Program-made: the position numbers and the translations under genes
From: Alligator mississippiensis
Lineage: Eukaryota; Chordata; Crocodylia; Alligatoridae
Assembly (NCBI RefSeq): GCF_030867095.1
Contig: NC_081824.1
Coordinates: 120,412,162-120,476,161, forward strand
Direction: 5' to 3'
Length of the DNA stretch: 64,000 nucleotides
Shown: piece after piece, positions 1 to 11,149 of the stretch
Numbering within the stretch: position 1 is the first letter of the stretch
Layout: each line of letters begins with the position of its first letter
Notes under the pieces: model-generated
Told to the model about the DNA's origin: nothing
Databases searched by the model: none
Seen by the model: only the letters and a program-made list of their open reading frames with translations

Positions 1-825
1 CAGCCTCTAACTGGACAAAGGCTGGCAAACTTCTAAATGGATCCCAGCCAATCTACAGCATGATGGAAACTTCATCCCAGTAAAAAATGGGCTGAAAGCT
101 ACATAATGCATAAATTAAATAAGTTACTGAATCCACCAACTGTAAAATAATTATTGAAAAGCACAGCTTTTTCATGAAACTACCTACCAAAACAGCTAGT
201 TATTCATAGTATTTTGTCCTGCAGTGTACTTTATAAGAAATGAGAATATGGGATAACTATTTTTATTCATTCACTATCCTGTTTTCCTCACTACTCCCCT
301 TCAGCCAGTTTCCTATATGAAGCCTCTTTTCTGTAACTATCTTCTGAAATGGGGGGGGGGAGGGGGGGAATCTTGTCATTGTTTTACAAAACAAACCAAG
401 CATAAACAACTCTTTGTTTCCCAGGTATTTCCTCAATGGCAGTGACAGGGTTAAACTTCCAGACAAGCTTTGACAGCTTTCATTATAGATGAATTAACGA
501 TGTTAGTTATTCATCTTATTTGCAAGACTATGCTATGAAGAAATCTTGCTGACAAGAGAATCAACAGATACAGTTTAACATACACTTCATGATATAAGGG
601 TTAGTTTGAGCAACAACTATTCATGGTTTGTAGTCAACCCAAATAATTAACATTAATTGCTTTACAATTCCCCTTCCCACCCCCCCACCCCGGTCTTTTA
701 TAAAAAAGAAAGTTTTTAAAACAAAAATAAATTCACTGTTGGTTAACTTCAAGGCCATTCCATACCAACTTTATTAGTTAGATGATGCTTTTTAAATACT
801 GGGCAGCAAAATTGATGAGTAAAGC

Positions 826-1505
826 TAGGCAGGCAAGGTTCTTTGGGTAGATGTGATAAATTTTATTAGACCAACTGAGTAGTTGGAAAAGAGTTCTTTG
901 CAAGCTTTCAAGTGCAATCACCCTTCTTCAGGCATAGGGAGTCTGTGAGGTTCTGAGACTCCAAGGAATGAAAGCTACACATGTAATAAATAGGATGTCA
1001 GTGAGAATGAAAATATGTAAAATTAGGAAAACAAAAGTAAGGGAGGCTCTACTGTAGTAGTTTTCCAAGGTAGAAAAGAGGCTGTCTGTGAAAAAGTTAA
1101 AAGCTGGAAATTAGGAAGACAAAGGGTAGAAAAGGAGGGGAAAGAAAAATGTAAAAAGAAAGGTGTAAAAAGGGTGATTGCACCCCGAAGCTTACAAAGA
1201 ACTTTTTTCCAACTATTCAGTTGGTCTAATAAAAGATATCACATCTACCCAAAGACCCTTGCCTGCCTACGTCCCTAGACCAGGCAGGGGTAGGCAAAAT
1301 GCAGCCTTGAGGGCCGGATGCGGCTCACCAGGCCACTCTATCCAGCCCACAGCGCCCATAAAAAAATTTAGAAAAGTAATACTTATCTGCCCTGGGCTGC
1401 CTGTCATGTGGCCCTTGATGGCTTGCCAAAACTCAGTAAGCAGCCCTCTGCCCAAAATAATTGCCCACCCCTGCCTTAGACCAACACAGTTGCAACCAAA
1501 AACTG
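826..1505. repeat. Foldback (inverted-repeat) element, copy 1
   Basis: The left arm (826-945) and right arm (about 1166-1280) are inverted copies of one sequence. It contains the motif GGTTCTTTGGGTAGATGTGAT followed by TTTTATTAGACCAACT. The outer right end reads GACCAACACAGTTGCAACC (about 1480-1500), the terminal motif shared with the copies at 14245-14462 and 54193-54338. The spacer between the arms is unrelated AT-rich sequence. The right arm is split from its terminal motif by a small hAT element (1283-1474). The class is uncertain; the copy at 14.2 kb suggests retroposition. Confidence 0.7.
1283..1474. mobile_element. Small hAT-like element nested in the foldback repeat
   Basis: The ends are inverted: GCAGGGGTAGGCAA on the left and TTGCCCACCCCTGC on the right match in 13 of 14 bases. 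The flanks CCTAGACC and CTTAGACC agree at 7 of 8 positions, as expected for an 8-bp hAT target duplication. The exact edge could shift by two bases. It is about 190 bp long, has no coding capacity, and interrupts the older foldback element, so it is the younger insertion. Confidence 0.65.
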
Positions 1506-3239
1506 AGCAAAGCCAGAGCTTTACTCTAAAGACATCAGAGAGGTATCAATTATCAATATGACCATTTTTAAGTTAATAAGAAAACTGCATACCAGTTATG
1601 AAAACATCAACACTACAATGAAAATGTTACATTAGAAGGAAATTACTGAAACAAGCCATATGAAATATTAGGATTAGCTGAAAGGAGTGATTTATAATAA
1701 AGAAAAATAAAACAAATGCCATTTGGCTTAATGATGACTAAGGAATACTATCGTAACTGGATAGCTGAGTGAAAATAGAGGTTTATTTACATAAGCAAAT
1801 GCAACTCTAGGCTGATAAAAGCCTCCACTGTAGATGTGTTGAATCAGTATAAGAAGGGGGCCTAACCTTCTTTAACTTAAGTCCTGTTTTATATTACTGC
1901 CTCTATGCAAATATACTCAATAAAGAAGCAGGCCAGTTTTCTATGGCTTGAAATCACCATGAGGATAGAAAAGTAAAAGCTTAATATCACCCAAGAAATA
2001 GCCTCCCCACACAAAAAAAGTGGTGAAAGCACCTTGGCTCATTTAGAACTAGCTTGGGGTTGGGTGCTGGAAGAAATTACTGAAGACGATGTAGGAAATA
2101 ATTCTAAAATGGAATGGACAAGATGATCAACACTTCTGGCTCATTTTCTACTGTTCCGTCTGTAATAGTCCTTTTTGACTTTCTTCATTAACCCCTAGCT
2201 ACAACTAACAGATTTGAAGCATGTGTTCCATTTCTTTTAAATAGAAGACTGTTTTTGCTTTTACATAAGCCATACTATTTACATTGGCCTTGTAGTACAT
2301 AAAGCCCATCTACAGTTCTTAAAAAACACATGTTTTAGGGACAGAGTTTTTTCTAACGTGCTGTACAAAAGTAAGAGTGATGGTGGGAAACGATCCTTGG
2401 ACTATGTTCTAGATTGCCAAGGTTAAAAAAAAAAAAAAAAGATATCTAAGAAGGTTTGATCCACTCCTTTTCCCTGCCTCAGTTGCAATCTGTAGGTATT
2501 ATAAAAGTTTGTAAGAGTTTCAGAGGGTTTCTTCACCCTTCTACTCCCAAGGACACCCAATGGACTTTCTGAAGGTCCTTCTTCTCAAGATCCTTCTGCT
2601 CCTGTAGAAACCCTGCAGCCAGGGAAAATGAAAGGTACCTGTTTAGGTAGCTAGCTACAAGGTCACTCTCCACAGTGGATTGACCTAGTGACTAAAAGTT
2701 GAACTTTAGTGTCAAACTGCCCAAAACAAGATCCAGGTTTTAAAGGCTGGGTTCTGTGTTAAGTTAGAAAGGTAACTATAATTTGGGGCAAGCATATATG
2801 AGAGCTTTACATCAATGAAAATCAAGTCAGAATGACCATGTAGCTGAGAAAAGAGGATAATGGACAATGTGTACTGAGGGAACTGATTATATATGCATTT
2901 TGACATGTTAATTGAGGCATACGCGCATTACAGATGCTGCTGACCAGACAGAAGTGAGCTGATGTCATATGCAGGTAGACTAGATGTCAATGAAAAACTC
3001 TTCCAAGGACTGCACTACATTCTTGCTGAAGACTGCCAGGCTAGCAGTGCTGAGACACAAGCCACTGTCCCTTACCCTACAGCATCCCTGCCCTTTTCAC
3101 CGAATGATCTAGGGGACAAGCAGCGGGACTGGAATAAACCCCATGCACTGAAAACCTCACCGCCCTGAGCCGGCAGGAAATTCCAACTGCGCCGTATACA
3201 GGAGCCAAAAAAGCAAAAACTACTGGAAGGAAATGTGGA

Positions 3240-4150
3240 GTTTAGTGCGAAACCCACGTTGTGCTCTCCCTCTGAACTCGAGCCGAGAGAGCAGGGGCGC
3301 TGTGAAACGAGATTGACTGAAGTTTCCTAGGCACGCAGAGGCAGGGGGAGCCGCCTCTGCTCCAAGTTGCTGGAACCGGGAGCAAGTTACAAGAAAACAA
3401 AACCGGGGAGGGGGGGGAAGGAGCAGGGAAGGACTCCGAGGTCACAACACGCACACACAGGGCACAGCCCCCGGACACTCACGGACGGGCAGGCGGCGGT
3501 GGTCGAGGCGGGCGCCGAGCGCTTGCAGGGCCCGCAGGCGCCGCTGGAGCCGGGCGCCGCGGCGGCACAGGGCGTCCGCCTGCCCCGCGATCCCGCCGAA
3601 GATGTCTCCGGCGCAGCGGGACAGGTCCGAGAGCTGCCACAGCACGGAGCACAGGGCGTGCGCGCTGACCTGCTGCAGGCAGCCGAACAGCGGCCCCGCC
3701 GCATCTTCCCCGGTCCCAGCCGCGGCCCCGGCCCCAGCGCCGGGCTCCTCCAGGCGGCAGAGCCGCAGGGGCGCCACGGTGCGCAGCGGGAAAGGCATCC
3801 CCGCCGGGCGGGCGGGAGGGCGCGCTGGAGCGGCGCTCACAGCCGGCGCAACGCGGCAGCCCCGACCCAACCCGCCGCCTCTACCTCCTGCCCGCGTGGG
3901 CGGAGCAGCCGGGAAGTGCGGCCGGGCGGGGCGGGGCGGGGCGGGGCCGACCTGGAGGGAGGAGGGAGGCCACCGCCTACCTGTGGCTCCTGCAACTGGA
4001 GCCCGGGCTGGCCCGAGCGGCCCCCACCTGCCTCGGCTCTTGCGGCCCCGGTTGCGCGGGCTTCTCAGCCGCCTCAGCGCCCTCCTGCCCGCACCGACAT
4101 TGGGTGAACCCCCTTGTCCCAGCCGCGCTCTCCGCCCGGCTCAGCGGGTC
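3240..4150 (-). promoter_or_regulatory. NHSL1: CpG island over the NHSL1 first exon and promoter
   Basis: Sequence from about 3270 to 4110 is strongly GC-rich with dense CpG, in contrast to the AT-rich surroundings. It spans the coding exon and about 300 bp upstream of the ATG. Just upstream at 3924-3948 there are four overlapping GGGGCGGGG-type GC boxes, the usual Sp/KLF sites, preceded by an ETS-like CGGGAAGTGCGG near 3910-3921. No TATA box is evident, which fits a broad CpG-island promoter. The exact start site cannot be placed. Confidence 0.7.
3483..3798 (-). CDS. NHSL1: NHSL1 first coding exon (NHS-like protein 1, WAVE-homology N-terminus)
   Basis: On the minus strand the ATG at 3798-3796 opens a 105-codon frame beginning MPFPLRTVAPLRLCRLEE. 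It ends in phase 1 at a GTGAGT donor whose GT is 3482-3481. The start matches the MPF-type N-terminus of NHS-family proteins. Residues about 45-100 (SAHALCSVLWQLSDLSR, then a Leu/Arg-rich helix ending in LDHRRLPV) resemble the WAVE-homology domain coded by the long first exon of NHS and NHSL1. NHSL1 proteins act at the leading edge with the Scar/WAVE complex to control actin and cell migration; that is family knowledge. The rest of the gene is off the left edge. An in-frame ATG lies 24 codons upstream, but the MPF start is the conserved one. GC content is extreme, so the opposite strand also carries long spurious frames. Confidence 0.85.
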
Positions 4151-4179
4151 CCAAGAAGTGCCGCTTTCATGGCGGAGAC

Positions 4180-6290
4180 CTGCCCAGGCTCCTGTGGGCT
4201 GCGGGGCCATTGCCGGCCCCTGGTCTGTTCCTGTTTCGCGTCACTGGACAGTGTCCGCCAGCTCCTTGGACTGGTTTGAGGGCCACTGGGTGCTGGTGGG
4301 TGTGCTCTGCTTGCTGCCCCTCCTTGGCCCCCTTGTTATGAACCTTTGACTCCCACTCCTGTCCCTGTTTTCATTGTTATTTGCAGGGGTTGAATGATGG
4401 GGGAGCTCAGTGGGTATGAGCCCCCCGCCCCAAGAGACGAGAGCCGCCCCCCCCGTAAGATTTAAAAATCATAACCTGCGGGGGTCTCCGATTTTATTAG
4501 GGCATTGTGATGGGCAGACAGGGGTTTTTTTTGCAGCCTCCCTTCTCCCAAGAGTCAAAGTGTAATTCGAACCCTGAGTATTCGTCCAAAGAAATCTGTA
4601 GTGCATCACTAGCGGCTTCTAGTTTCCTTGGCAGGGCTGGACCATGCCTTCCCCTGATGTGTTTAAGTCCTGTCAGGCAGCCTCTGGGGACTGTCCCTGG
4701 TCCGTTCATATTTCTCGGCAGCCACTGGGCGGTGTCCGCTGGCTCCCTGGACTCCTTAGAGGAACAGTGTGTGCTGGCCAGAGTGCTCTGCTTGCTGTCC
4801 CCCCTTGACCCCCTTGTTATGAACCTTTGACCTCCACTCCCATCCCTGTTTTCATTATTATTTGTCTCAAGTAATGAGCTGTCACCTTTCCTGTAGCCTC
4901 TCAGCCTGAGGGAGGCCAGTAAGTGACCTGGTGGGCTTAGGCCCATGCCCCTTAAGGTGACAAATAGGCCTGTGTTATGCAACCCCCCGGGGGACTGCAG
5001 GGCCGGTTGCCTGTCCTTGGTCCGGTCATGTTTCTGGGCAGTGTCCACTGGCTTCTTGGACTGGTTTGAGGGCCAATGGGGCACTGTCCAATGTGATTTG
5101 CTCAGCATCCCCCCCTTGGTGCATTATTAGTTATAAACCTTTGATCTCCACCCCTGTCCCTGTTATTTGTAGTTGTCCAAAGCAATTAGTTGTTGCTTTC
5201 CTAGTTGTAGCATTTCTTAGTGGACAGTGGCCCACAGTTCCTCTAAAGCAGTGGTTTTCAACCTTCTTTCATTTGCGGACCCCTTTGGAAATTTTAAATG
5301 GAGGTGCAGACTCCTTTGAATTGTAAGTGTGGGTGTTCACATACTTCTGATTGATCATAATCATCTTTCGCAGACCCGTTAGACATAGCCTGTGGACCCC
5401 CAGGGGTCCATGGAGCACAGGTTAACAATCACTGCTCTAAAGCAACGAATAGGCCTGTGTCACACAGCCCCTGGGAACTGCAGGGTAATTTTCCTGTCCT
5501 TGGTCCATTCATGTCTCCGGGAAAAGTTTCACTGAGTGTGCCCCCCAGGGCCCCAGTGCGTGGGAAATAGGGAGGAGAGCACAGACGATGCGTGGAGGTG
5601 GGAGGGGGCACGGGTTATGTGGCGGGGTGTTGGAGGGGCAGGTTCCCACCCTCCAAAATTTCTGCCCCCACAATTCCTGTTCCTCTTTCATTCACGTCTG
5701 GGAAGTTTCACTGGGCAGCATCCACTGGTTCCTGGGACTCATTCAAGGGCCAGTGCACGCTGTCTGGTGTGTTCTTCTCAGTGTCCCGCCTCAGTGCACT
5801 CATTTTGAACCTGTGATCATCACTCCCATCCCTGTTTTGTCTTTAGTTGTCCCAAGCAATCAGTGATATGTCCCTAAAGGCCCCCTTCATCAAGGAGGGC
5901 TTATAGCTCTGTTTGGTGGGCTTTGGCCCATGTTCAGGAATGGCCTAGCAAACTGCCAGTGTCACACAGTCACCAGTCACCCGTTTTCCTGTCCCTGCTC
6001 CATTTTAGTTTCCAGGCAGAATTTCACTGGGCAGTGTTGACTGGCTTCTTGAACTCATTCAAGGGCCAGTAGGCACAGTTCCAGCGTACTGCCAGTGTTC
6101 CTCCTTGGCACATTCGTTTTGAACCTGTGACCCTCACTCCCATCCCCGTTTTCTTCTTCAATTGTCCCCCTAATCACTTGATGTGCACTTAGTGCACCCC
6201 CTCTCAGATTAAGGGGGACTTTTAGTTTTACTTAGTGGGCAAGAGCCCACGCTTCCAATGCAAGACAAATAGGTCTATGTCACACCATGG
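4180..6290 (+). repeat. Degenerate tandem array, five units of a ~314-bp repeat
   Basis: A landmark block reading GAACCTTTGACCTCCACTCC, followed by a CATCCCTGTTTT-like string, recurs at 4340, 4821, 5135, 5807 and 6121. Upstream of each is a matching CCTGGTCCGTTCAT and CACTGGGC..GTGTCC segment. Spacings are 481, 314, 672 and 314 bp; subtracting the hAT insert and its target duplication (194 bp) turns 672 into 478. Later units also share CAAATAGGCCTGTGTCACAC and GGGCTTTGGCCCATG. The 481 interval holds unrelated sequence (about 4390-4650) and the 478 interval holds another extra block (about 5536-5692). A single extra copy lies at 24.1-24.4 kb, so the unit also occurs alone. It has no plausible coding role: frames ending PLVMNL only reflect the repeated unit. 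Confidence 0.7.
5249..5434 (+). mobile_element. hAT MITE (CAGTGGTTTTCAACC family), exact target duplication
   Basis: The element starts CAGTGGTTTTCAACC and ends with an imperfect inverse (AGGTTAACAATCACTG). It is flanked by exact 8-bp copies of CTCTAAAG at 5241-5248 and 5435-5442. Eight-base duplications and CAG..CTG ends are diagnostic of hAT transposons. At 186 bp it is non-autonomous. A sister copy is at 61799-61957, with shared internal text such as CCCTTTGAATTGTAAGTGTG. It sits inside the tandem array and post-dates it. Confidence 0.9.
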
Positions 6291-6294
6291 CAGA

Positions 6295-6573
6295 GAGTGG
6301 TCTCAAATCTTTTTGAGACTGGAGGCACCCCTGGAGAGACTTGAGGTACACTTCAGAAAGTGCAGCTCTTTGCTTTCCCTCTCTTGTTTTTTTGCCCACA
6401 GAGAAATAAAAGAGTAGATTTTTCTTCTGCAAAGAGCTCAGGAAGACCCAACTATGGATTGCTATTTGAAATCTCTAGGTTTCTCTTATGAATCACCTCA
6501 GCACACTTCACTTGTGCTGCCATGCTGTGGCAGCCTTGAAAGGATCTTGAGGCACCCTGTTGGAGAATCACTG
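6295..6573 (+). mobile_element. hAT MITE, ~285-bp family (CAGTGGTTCTCAA ends)
   Basis: It begins GAGTGGTCTCAAATCTTTTT and ends GAGAATCACTG, the inverted-end pair of a family with further copies near 19.6, 22.5, 32.8, 55.9 and 60.6 kb. Shared internal blocks include GAGGCACCCCTGG, CAAAGAGCTCAGGAAGACC, TTTGAAATCTCTAGGTTT and GGATCTTGAGGCACCCT. The first base of the left end has changed, and I do not find a clear 8-bp target duplication here. It is non-coding. Confidence 0.7.
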
Positions 6574-7515
6574 CTCTAGGTGAAACTCTGACTTGTCCCA
6601 CCAGCAAAAACTTGGCTCCAGAGAGAAACAGGGCAGCTATTGCCCATATATCTGCCCTGCCTCTTCCTCCCTCCCTTTCTAGAAAAATTTCAAACCCAAC
6701 AGGGAAAAAAGCCACATCCTTTAAAAGACTAAAGAATCCACAGACATTCTTGTTCTTAACTACTGCTTTGTAATTCATTTTTATCATAGGTTTTCAGGTA
6801 AAAAAAACTTACACCTACGCAAGACAAAACAATCCAAACAAGTAAACACAACATGCAGGGTTACCAACCAAAATGAGTGACTTAAGGATGTAATTCTAGT
6901 GTGGATCAAAACCACATAAGCCATCCTCAAAATTATCCCGCCTCTGCTGTTATACATTACGCTCAGCCTTCTCTGATCATGGCTACTGCTGAATCTTGGG
7001 TTATCCCCCATGGAACCAATTTAGTCTAATAGTGAATGGTAATGACTGCTATTTAATTGGAATGGTGGCCTATGTGATTTGTGTTATTGCAGTATAATGT
7101 TGTGGAGAACAACATCCTATGCTCCTATAGAAATAAGGCCTAGGGAAAAGTGGCTGTACAATAGCATCGCTTCCAGTCACTTACCCATCTTTACTGCCTC
7201 TGTGACTACAACACATACAATTAACTGCCTGATGAAAGAGACAGAGATAGTTGGCAGGAATCAGGTAAATAGTCAGTTTGCTCTCACATTCCCTCTCTTA
7301 TTGCAGCATACTTTACAATACAAAAAGTTCTGAGCTGTGGTCATCTTCAAAAAGAAATATCCACCAGGGGTTAGCACTGGGTTAGTTGTACCAGTGTGAA
7401 TATTCCCCGAAAATTCGTCAGTACACACAAGGTCTTTAAGGCATCATGAAGATTAGTGGCCAGGCACCAGCCAACAGAAATATAACCAGAGAATACCTTG
7501 GTACACAAAGGAGCT
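6574..7515. other. No gene or recognisable element
   Basis: This is AT-rich unique-looking sequence. Short frames on both strands lack splice sites or domains. Nothing in it can be supported as a feature. Confidence 0.5.
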
Positions 7516-7886
7516 GAAAAAATAGAAAGTTAGGGTTGGAAGAGACCTAAGGACGTCACCTAGACCCGTGGTTCTCAATCTTTTTCGTACCAGGACCCAT
7601 TTGCCAAGATCGATGGCTTGTCCTGACCCACACCCCGCTGACTCTGCCAGTGCCCAACCCACAGTCTCCGGCCCCCTCACCGGGCCCTGCTGATGCCACT
7701 CACCCCCAAACCACAGCCCCTTGCCCCACCCACCCCGCCCCAGGCCATTCTGGTGCACCTCACTCCTAATCTGAAATCTTCCCCCCACCGCAGACCTGCC
7801 AGAGGGATCCCCAAGCTGCCTCCACTGTGAAGGACTGTCCCCACATCCCCTTTCCCCCTTGACCAGCTAGGCTGCAACTGAACTCC
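7516..7886 (-). mobile_element. CR1 3'-tail scrap followed by a one-ended hAT-like fragment
   Basis: Positions 7516-7562 (TTAGGGTTGGAAGAGACCTA) match the reverse complement of a CR1 3' end. At 7566 a hAT-type end begins (CGTGGTTCTCAATCTTTTT, then GTACCAGGACCCATTTGCC) and is followed by C-rich sequence to about 7886. I cannot find the partner end, so the right limit is uncertain. The arrangement suggests an older CR1 scrap cut by a DNA transposon. Confidence 0.4.
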
Positions 7887-7889
7887 ATC

Positions 7890-9703
7890 TGGCTACATGT
7901 ATCAAGGACAATAAAAAGTCTTTTTTTAGCTATGTGAGGAGTCAGAAGAAAAGCAAGGGTAACATTGGACCCCTGTTAAACCAAATGGGACAACTGACAA
8001 GCAACACCCAGGAAAAAGCCAACTTCACATAGATTTTTAATCAACCCAAAGGGACCACCCTGCCTAGCATGATGCGGGATGGCCAGGTTGAGGGTGAATT
8101 TATACTCAGCATCAGTGTAGACCTTGTAAAGGAACACCTTGAGAGGCTGGACACCTTCAAGTCAGCAGGTCCTGACAGATTACACCCCAGAGTACTTGAG
8201 CTGGCAGGAGTCATAGCTCAACCACTGGCAAAGATATTTGAAAACTCCTGGCATTCAGGTAAAGTACCTGAAGACTGGAAGAAAGCTAATGTGGTGCCCA
8301 TCTTCAAGAAAGGAAGAAAAGTAGATCCGGGGAGCTACAGGCCAATCAGCTTGACCTCAATCCCTGGAAAGGTTCTGGAAAAAATTATCAAAGAGACCAT
8401 TCTTGACAAGCTGGCTGATGACAACAGCCTGAGGGACAGCCAGCATGGGTTTGTTGCAGGTAGGTCTTGCCTGACCAATCTCATCTCCTTCTATGACTAG
8501 GTGACATATCACCTGGACAAGGGAGAAGAGACTGACGTCAGATATCTGGACTTTAAAAAAGCCTTTGATCTGGAGTCCCACAATCTCCTCTTGGAAAAAT
8601 TGGCTAGCTGTGGCCTCGGCTACATCACAGCCTGATGGCTGGGGAATTGGCTCTGAGGCTGGACTCAGAGTGTGGTGGTCGATAGAAGTGAATCATCATG
8701 GTGCTTTGGGACCACTGGTGTCCCCCAAGGCTCTGTCCTTGGACCTTTTTTCTTTAACGTCTTTATCAACAATGTGGATAATGGTGTCAGAAGTGGACTG
8801 ACCAAGTTTGCCGATGACACCAAACTTTGGGGTAGAGCGTCTGCACCTGAGGATAGGCTGGTGATCCAGGCTGACTTGGATAAGCTCAGAAAGTTGGCAG
8901 ATACAAACCTGATGACATTCAATACTGACAAATGTTAAGGTACTCCACCATGGAAAAAAATACCCGCAGCATGTTTATAGGTTCAGCAGTGCTACGCTCG
9001 CTAGCACCATGGCCGAAATAGACTTGGAGGTCATAATTAACCACACGATGAGCATGAGCCACCAATGTGATGTCACAGCTGGTAAAGCAAACCAAACTGG
9101 CTTGCATCCATAGATGCTTCTCAGGTAAATCTCAGGATGTCATCTTCTCACTGTACTCGGCCTTAGTGAGGCTGCAGCTGGAGTACTGCATCCAATTCTG
9201 GGCTCCACAATTCAAGAAGAACGTGGAGAAGCTTGAAAGAGTCCAGAGGAGAGCCACGCGCATGATCATAGGACAAGAGACTAGGCCTTATGATGAGAGG
9301 ATGAGAGCCATGGGACTCTTCAGCCTGGAAAAGCGCAGGCTTAGGGGTGACCTGGTGGCAGCCTATAAGTACATCAGGGGTGTACATCAGGATCTGGGGG
9401 AACACCTGTTAACCAGAGTGCCCCAAGGGATGACAAGGTCCAATGGTCACAATCTCCTCCAAGACCATTTTAGGCTGGACATGAGGAAAAACCTCTTTAC
9501 TGTCCGAGCCCCCAAGGCCTGGAATAGACTCCCTCCAGAGGTGGTGCAGGCACCTACTCTGGACTCCTTTAAGAAGCATTTGGATGTTTATCTTGCTGGG
9601 ATCCTTTGACCCGAGCTGACTTCCTGCCCTTGGGGCAGGAGGCTGGATGTGATGATCTCCCGAGGTCCCTTCCAGCCCTAATGTCTATGAAATCTGTGAA
9701 ATT
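7890..9703 (+). mobile_element. CR1 LINE, 5'-truncated, reverse-transcriptase region and 3' end
   Basis: The copy begins in the linker before the reverse transcriptase. Frame 8069-8500 carries VPEDWKKANVVPIFKKG, SYRPISLTSIPGKVLEK and QHGFVAGRSCLTN. After a stop, YLDFKKAFD is near 8540; a shifted frame (8672-8938) carries VPQGSVLGP and the catalytic KFADDTKLWG; and 9067-9609 gives the C-terminus (LEYCIQFWAP, KLERVQRRATRMI, RRLRGDLVAAYKYI, AWNRLPPEVVQ). The 3' end reads CTTCCAGCCCTAATGTCTATG followed by a GAAATCTGTGAAAT tail, the usual CR1-type end in this window. The reading frame is broken by several stops and frameshifts although the catalytic FADD box survives. The endonuclease is missing because of 5' truncation. 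It is a dead copy. Confidence 0.9.
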
Positions 9704-10710
9704 TGGGATTTTTAACAAAACTGTCTGAATATATGTACTATTAGAATTCTTTAATTGCTATTGACACTATATTTTCTATGAAACTCAAGATTGAAATGGT
9801 TGAAAGAATTAAAAAGGTAAAAACCTGACATTGTGGTGTCTCATCTTGCTATAGAAATAAAGATTTAGGTCTTGATCCTTACACCTTTTCTTATTTTTAA
9901 ATGCAGTTGTAGGCCCTTGAGTATTATGCAGGAAAAAGAATAGCACTTAATGCAGAAAGTGGGACAGAAGAGAAGAATTCATCATTAAACAAACTGCAGG
10001 CCAGTGTTTTTCTGGTGTAAATGTGTGAAACACCATAGAAATCAATAAAGACGTATCCATTTCAAAAGATGAGGTATTTGTAGACTGAAAATGTCACTGG
10101 TGTCTGAAAATGCAAAAGACTGTTTGCTGTGAGAATAAAGCCTGGGAAAAAATAAAGACTTGTTTATCTTTGAAAGTTAAAGTAGGTTATGAATTTAAAG
10201 CATAATAGCTCAATGTATGGACACACTTATGCCAGAACTAGAGTTATTTGTTTCTATTTATATAAGTACACTTGGATGAGCTGCTATGGTCTTAAATGTA
10301 AGGTAGTAAAACATTTTACTAGAAAGAAAACATACCAAAATATCAAAGTCCAGTGGCAGCACAGACATACACTTTGTATTGCCCCAAAAATACTCCATAT
10401 GGATACTTCTAGCTACACATGAATCATTATCTAGTCTGTTTGAGTTTCCTGTTGAAAATATTTACTTTCCTCTTCAGAGCATTAAAAATATATATTTCTA
10501 TTATTCCTACCTACATTTTTATTATTTTTGTTTTCATTGCCTACCTGTCCCTGTCTGCTAAACAGTGATGGTGAATTCCACACACACAAAGTTACACAAA
10601 TGTAGGGATGCTGTGGGTGGCTGATACAGCCATTTATCTGATATGACACACCTGCAACTTATCTTCTAATACAGAGGAATGAGGAAACATGTTGGGGAGA
10701 GGAGACAGCA
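9704..10710. other. No gene or recognisable element
   Basis: AT-rich sequence with scattered short frames. I see no exon, RNA gene or repeat structure that can be supported. Confidence 0.5.
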
Positions 10711-11149
10711 GGCACATCTGCATGTGCATATTAATGTGATACAATAAACTCCAGTGCTTATTGTGCTGGAGTTTATTGCTCCTGGGCACTGTATTTACAC
10801 GTGCACCTGGGACCACAGCACATTGAGGCAGGTTGGAGTATCCCTGATTGGCAGGAGTCTGGGGGGTCAGCCTGCTAGTCCAGGACTGCTCCAACCCAGC
10901 TCAACATGCTGTGGGCAGGCTGGCTGGGGCACAAGGATACTCCAGTGTAGAGCTAGCCGGCAGGCAGCTCTCACACTGAAGCACCTTCATGCCCCAGCCA
11001 GTCAAGTCAGTGTCTACATGTGCATAGTATTTAAAAGTACTTCCCTGCTGTGGACTTTATTAGTTTACTCCACTGTAATAGGCCTGCATGTGTAGACTCC
11101 CAGACATTTACTGTGGACTCCGCAGTAAACGTCTCATGTGGATGTGCCC
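10711..11149. mobile_element. TIR element of the GTCTACAYGTGC group, ~440 bp
   Basis: The ends are GGCACATCTGCATGTGC and GTCTCATGTGGATGTGCC, which pair as inverted repeats. Internal landmarks (TTTACACGTGCACCTGGGAC, CAGTGTCTACATGTGCATAG, GGGGTCAGCCTGCTAG) recur in the copies at 49618-50066 and 63271-63744. The ends resemble the left end of the Harbinger element at 14609, so this is probably a non-autonomous derivative. It has no coding capacity. Confidence 0.6.

Larger units (their letters stand above)
1..3482 (-). other. NHSL1 intron 1 (partial), no exon seen
   Basis: This stretch lies 3' of the NHSL1 exon 1 donor on the minus strand, so it should be the start of a long first intron. I see no coding exon in it. 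It holds a G-rich run near 351-368, a foldback repeat at 826-1505 with a nested hAT element, and an A-tract near 2425-2441. The remaining 1506-3240 is AT-rich sequence with no element I recognise. Short open frames here have no splice signals or domain character. Confidence 0.6.

Noticed and set aside
3367-4279. Plus-strand open frames of 225-246 codons across the NHSL1 island
   Set aside because: They lie opposite or beside the NHSL1 exon in extreme GC, where stops are rare. Composition is Arg/Pro/Gly-rich with no domain, and the minus-strand frame matches a known family.
4104-5816. Short frames ending in PLVMNL or similar, as if a peptide family
   Set aside because: They coincide with the tandem repeat units, start at different points and vary freely, so the shared ending reflects repeated DNA.
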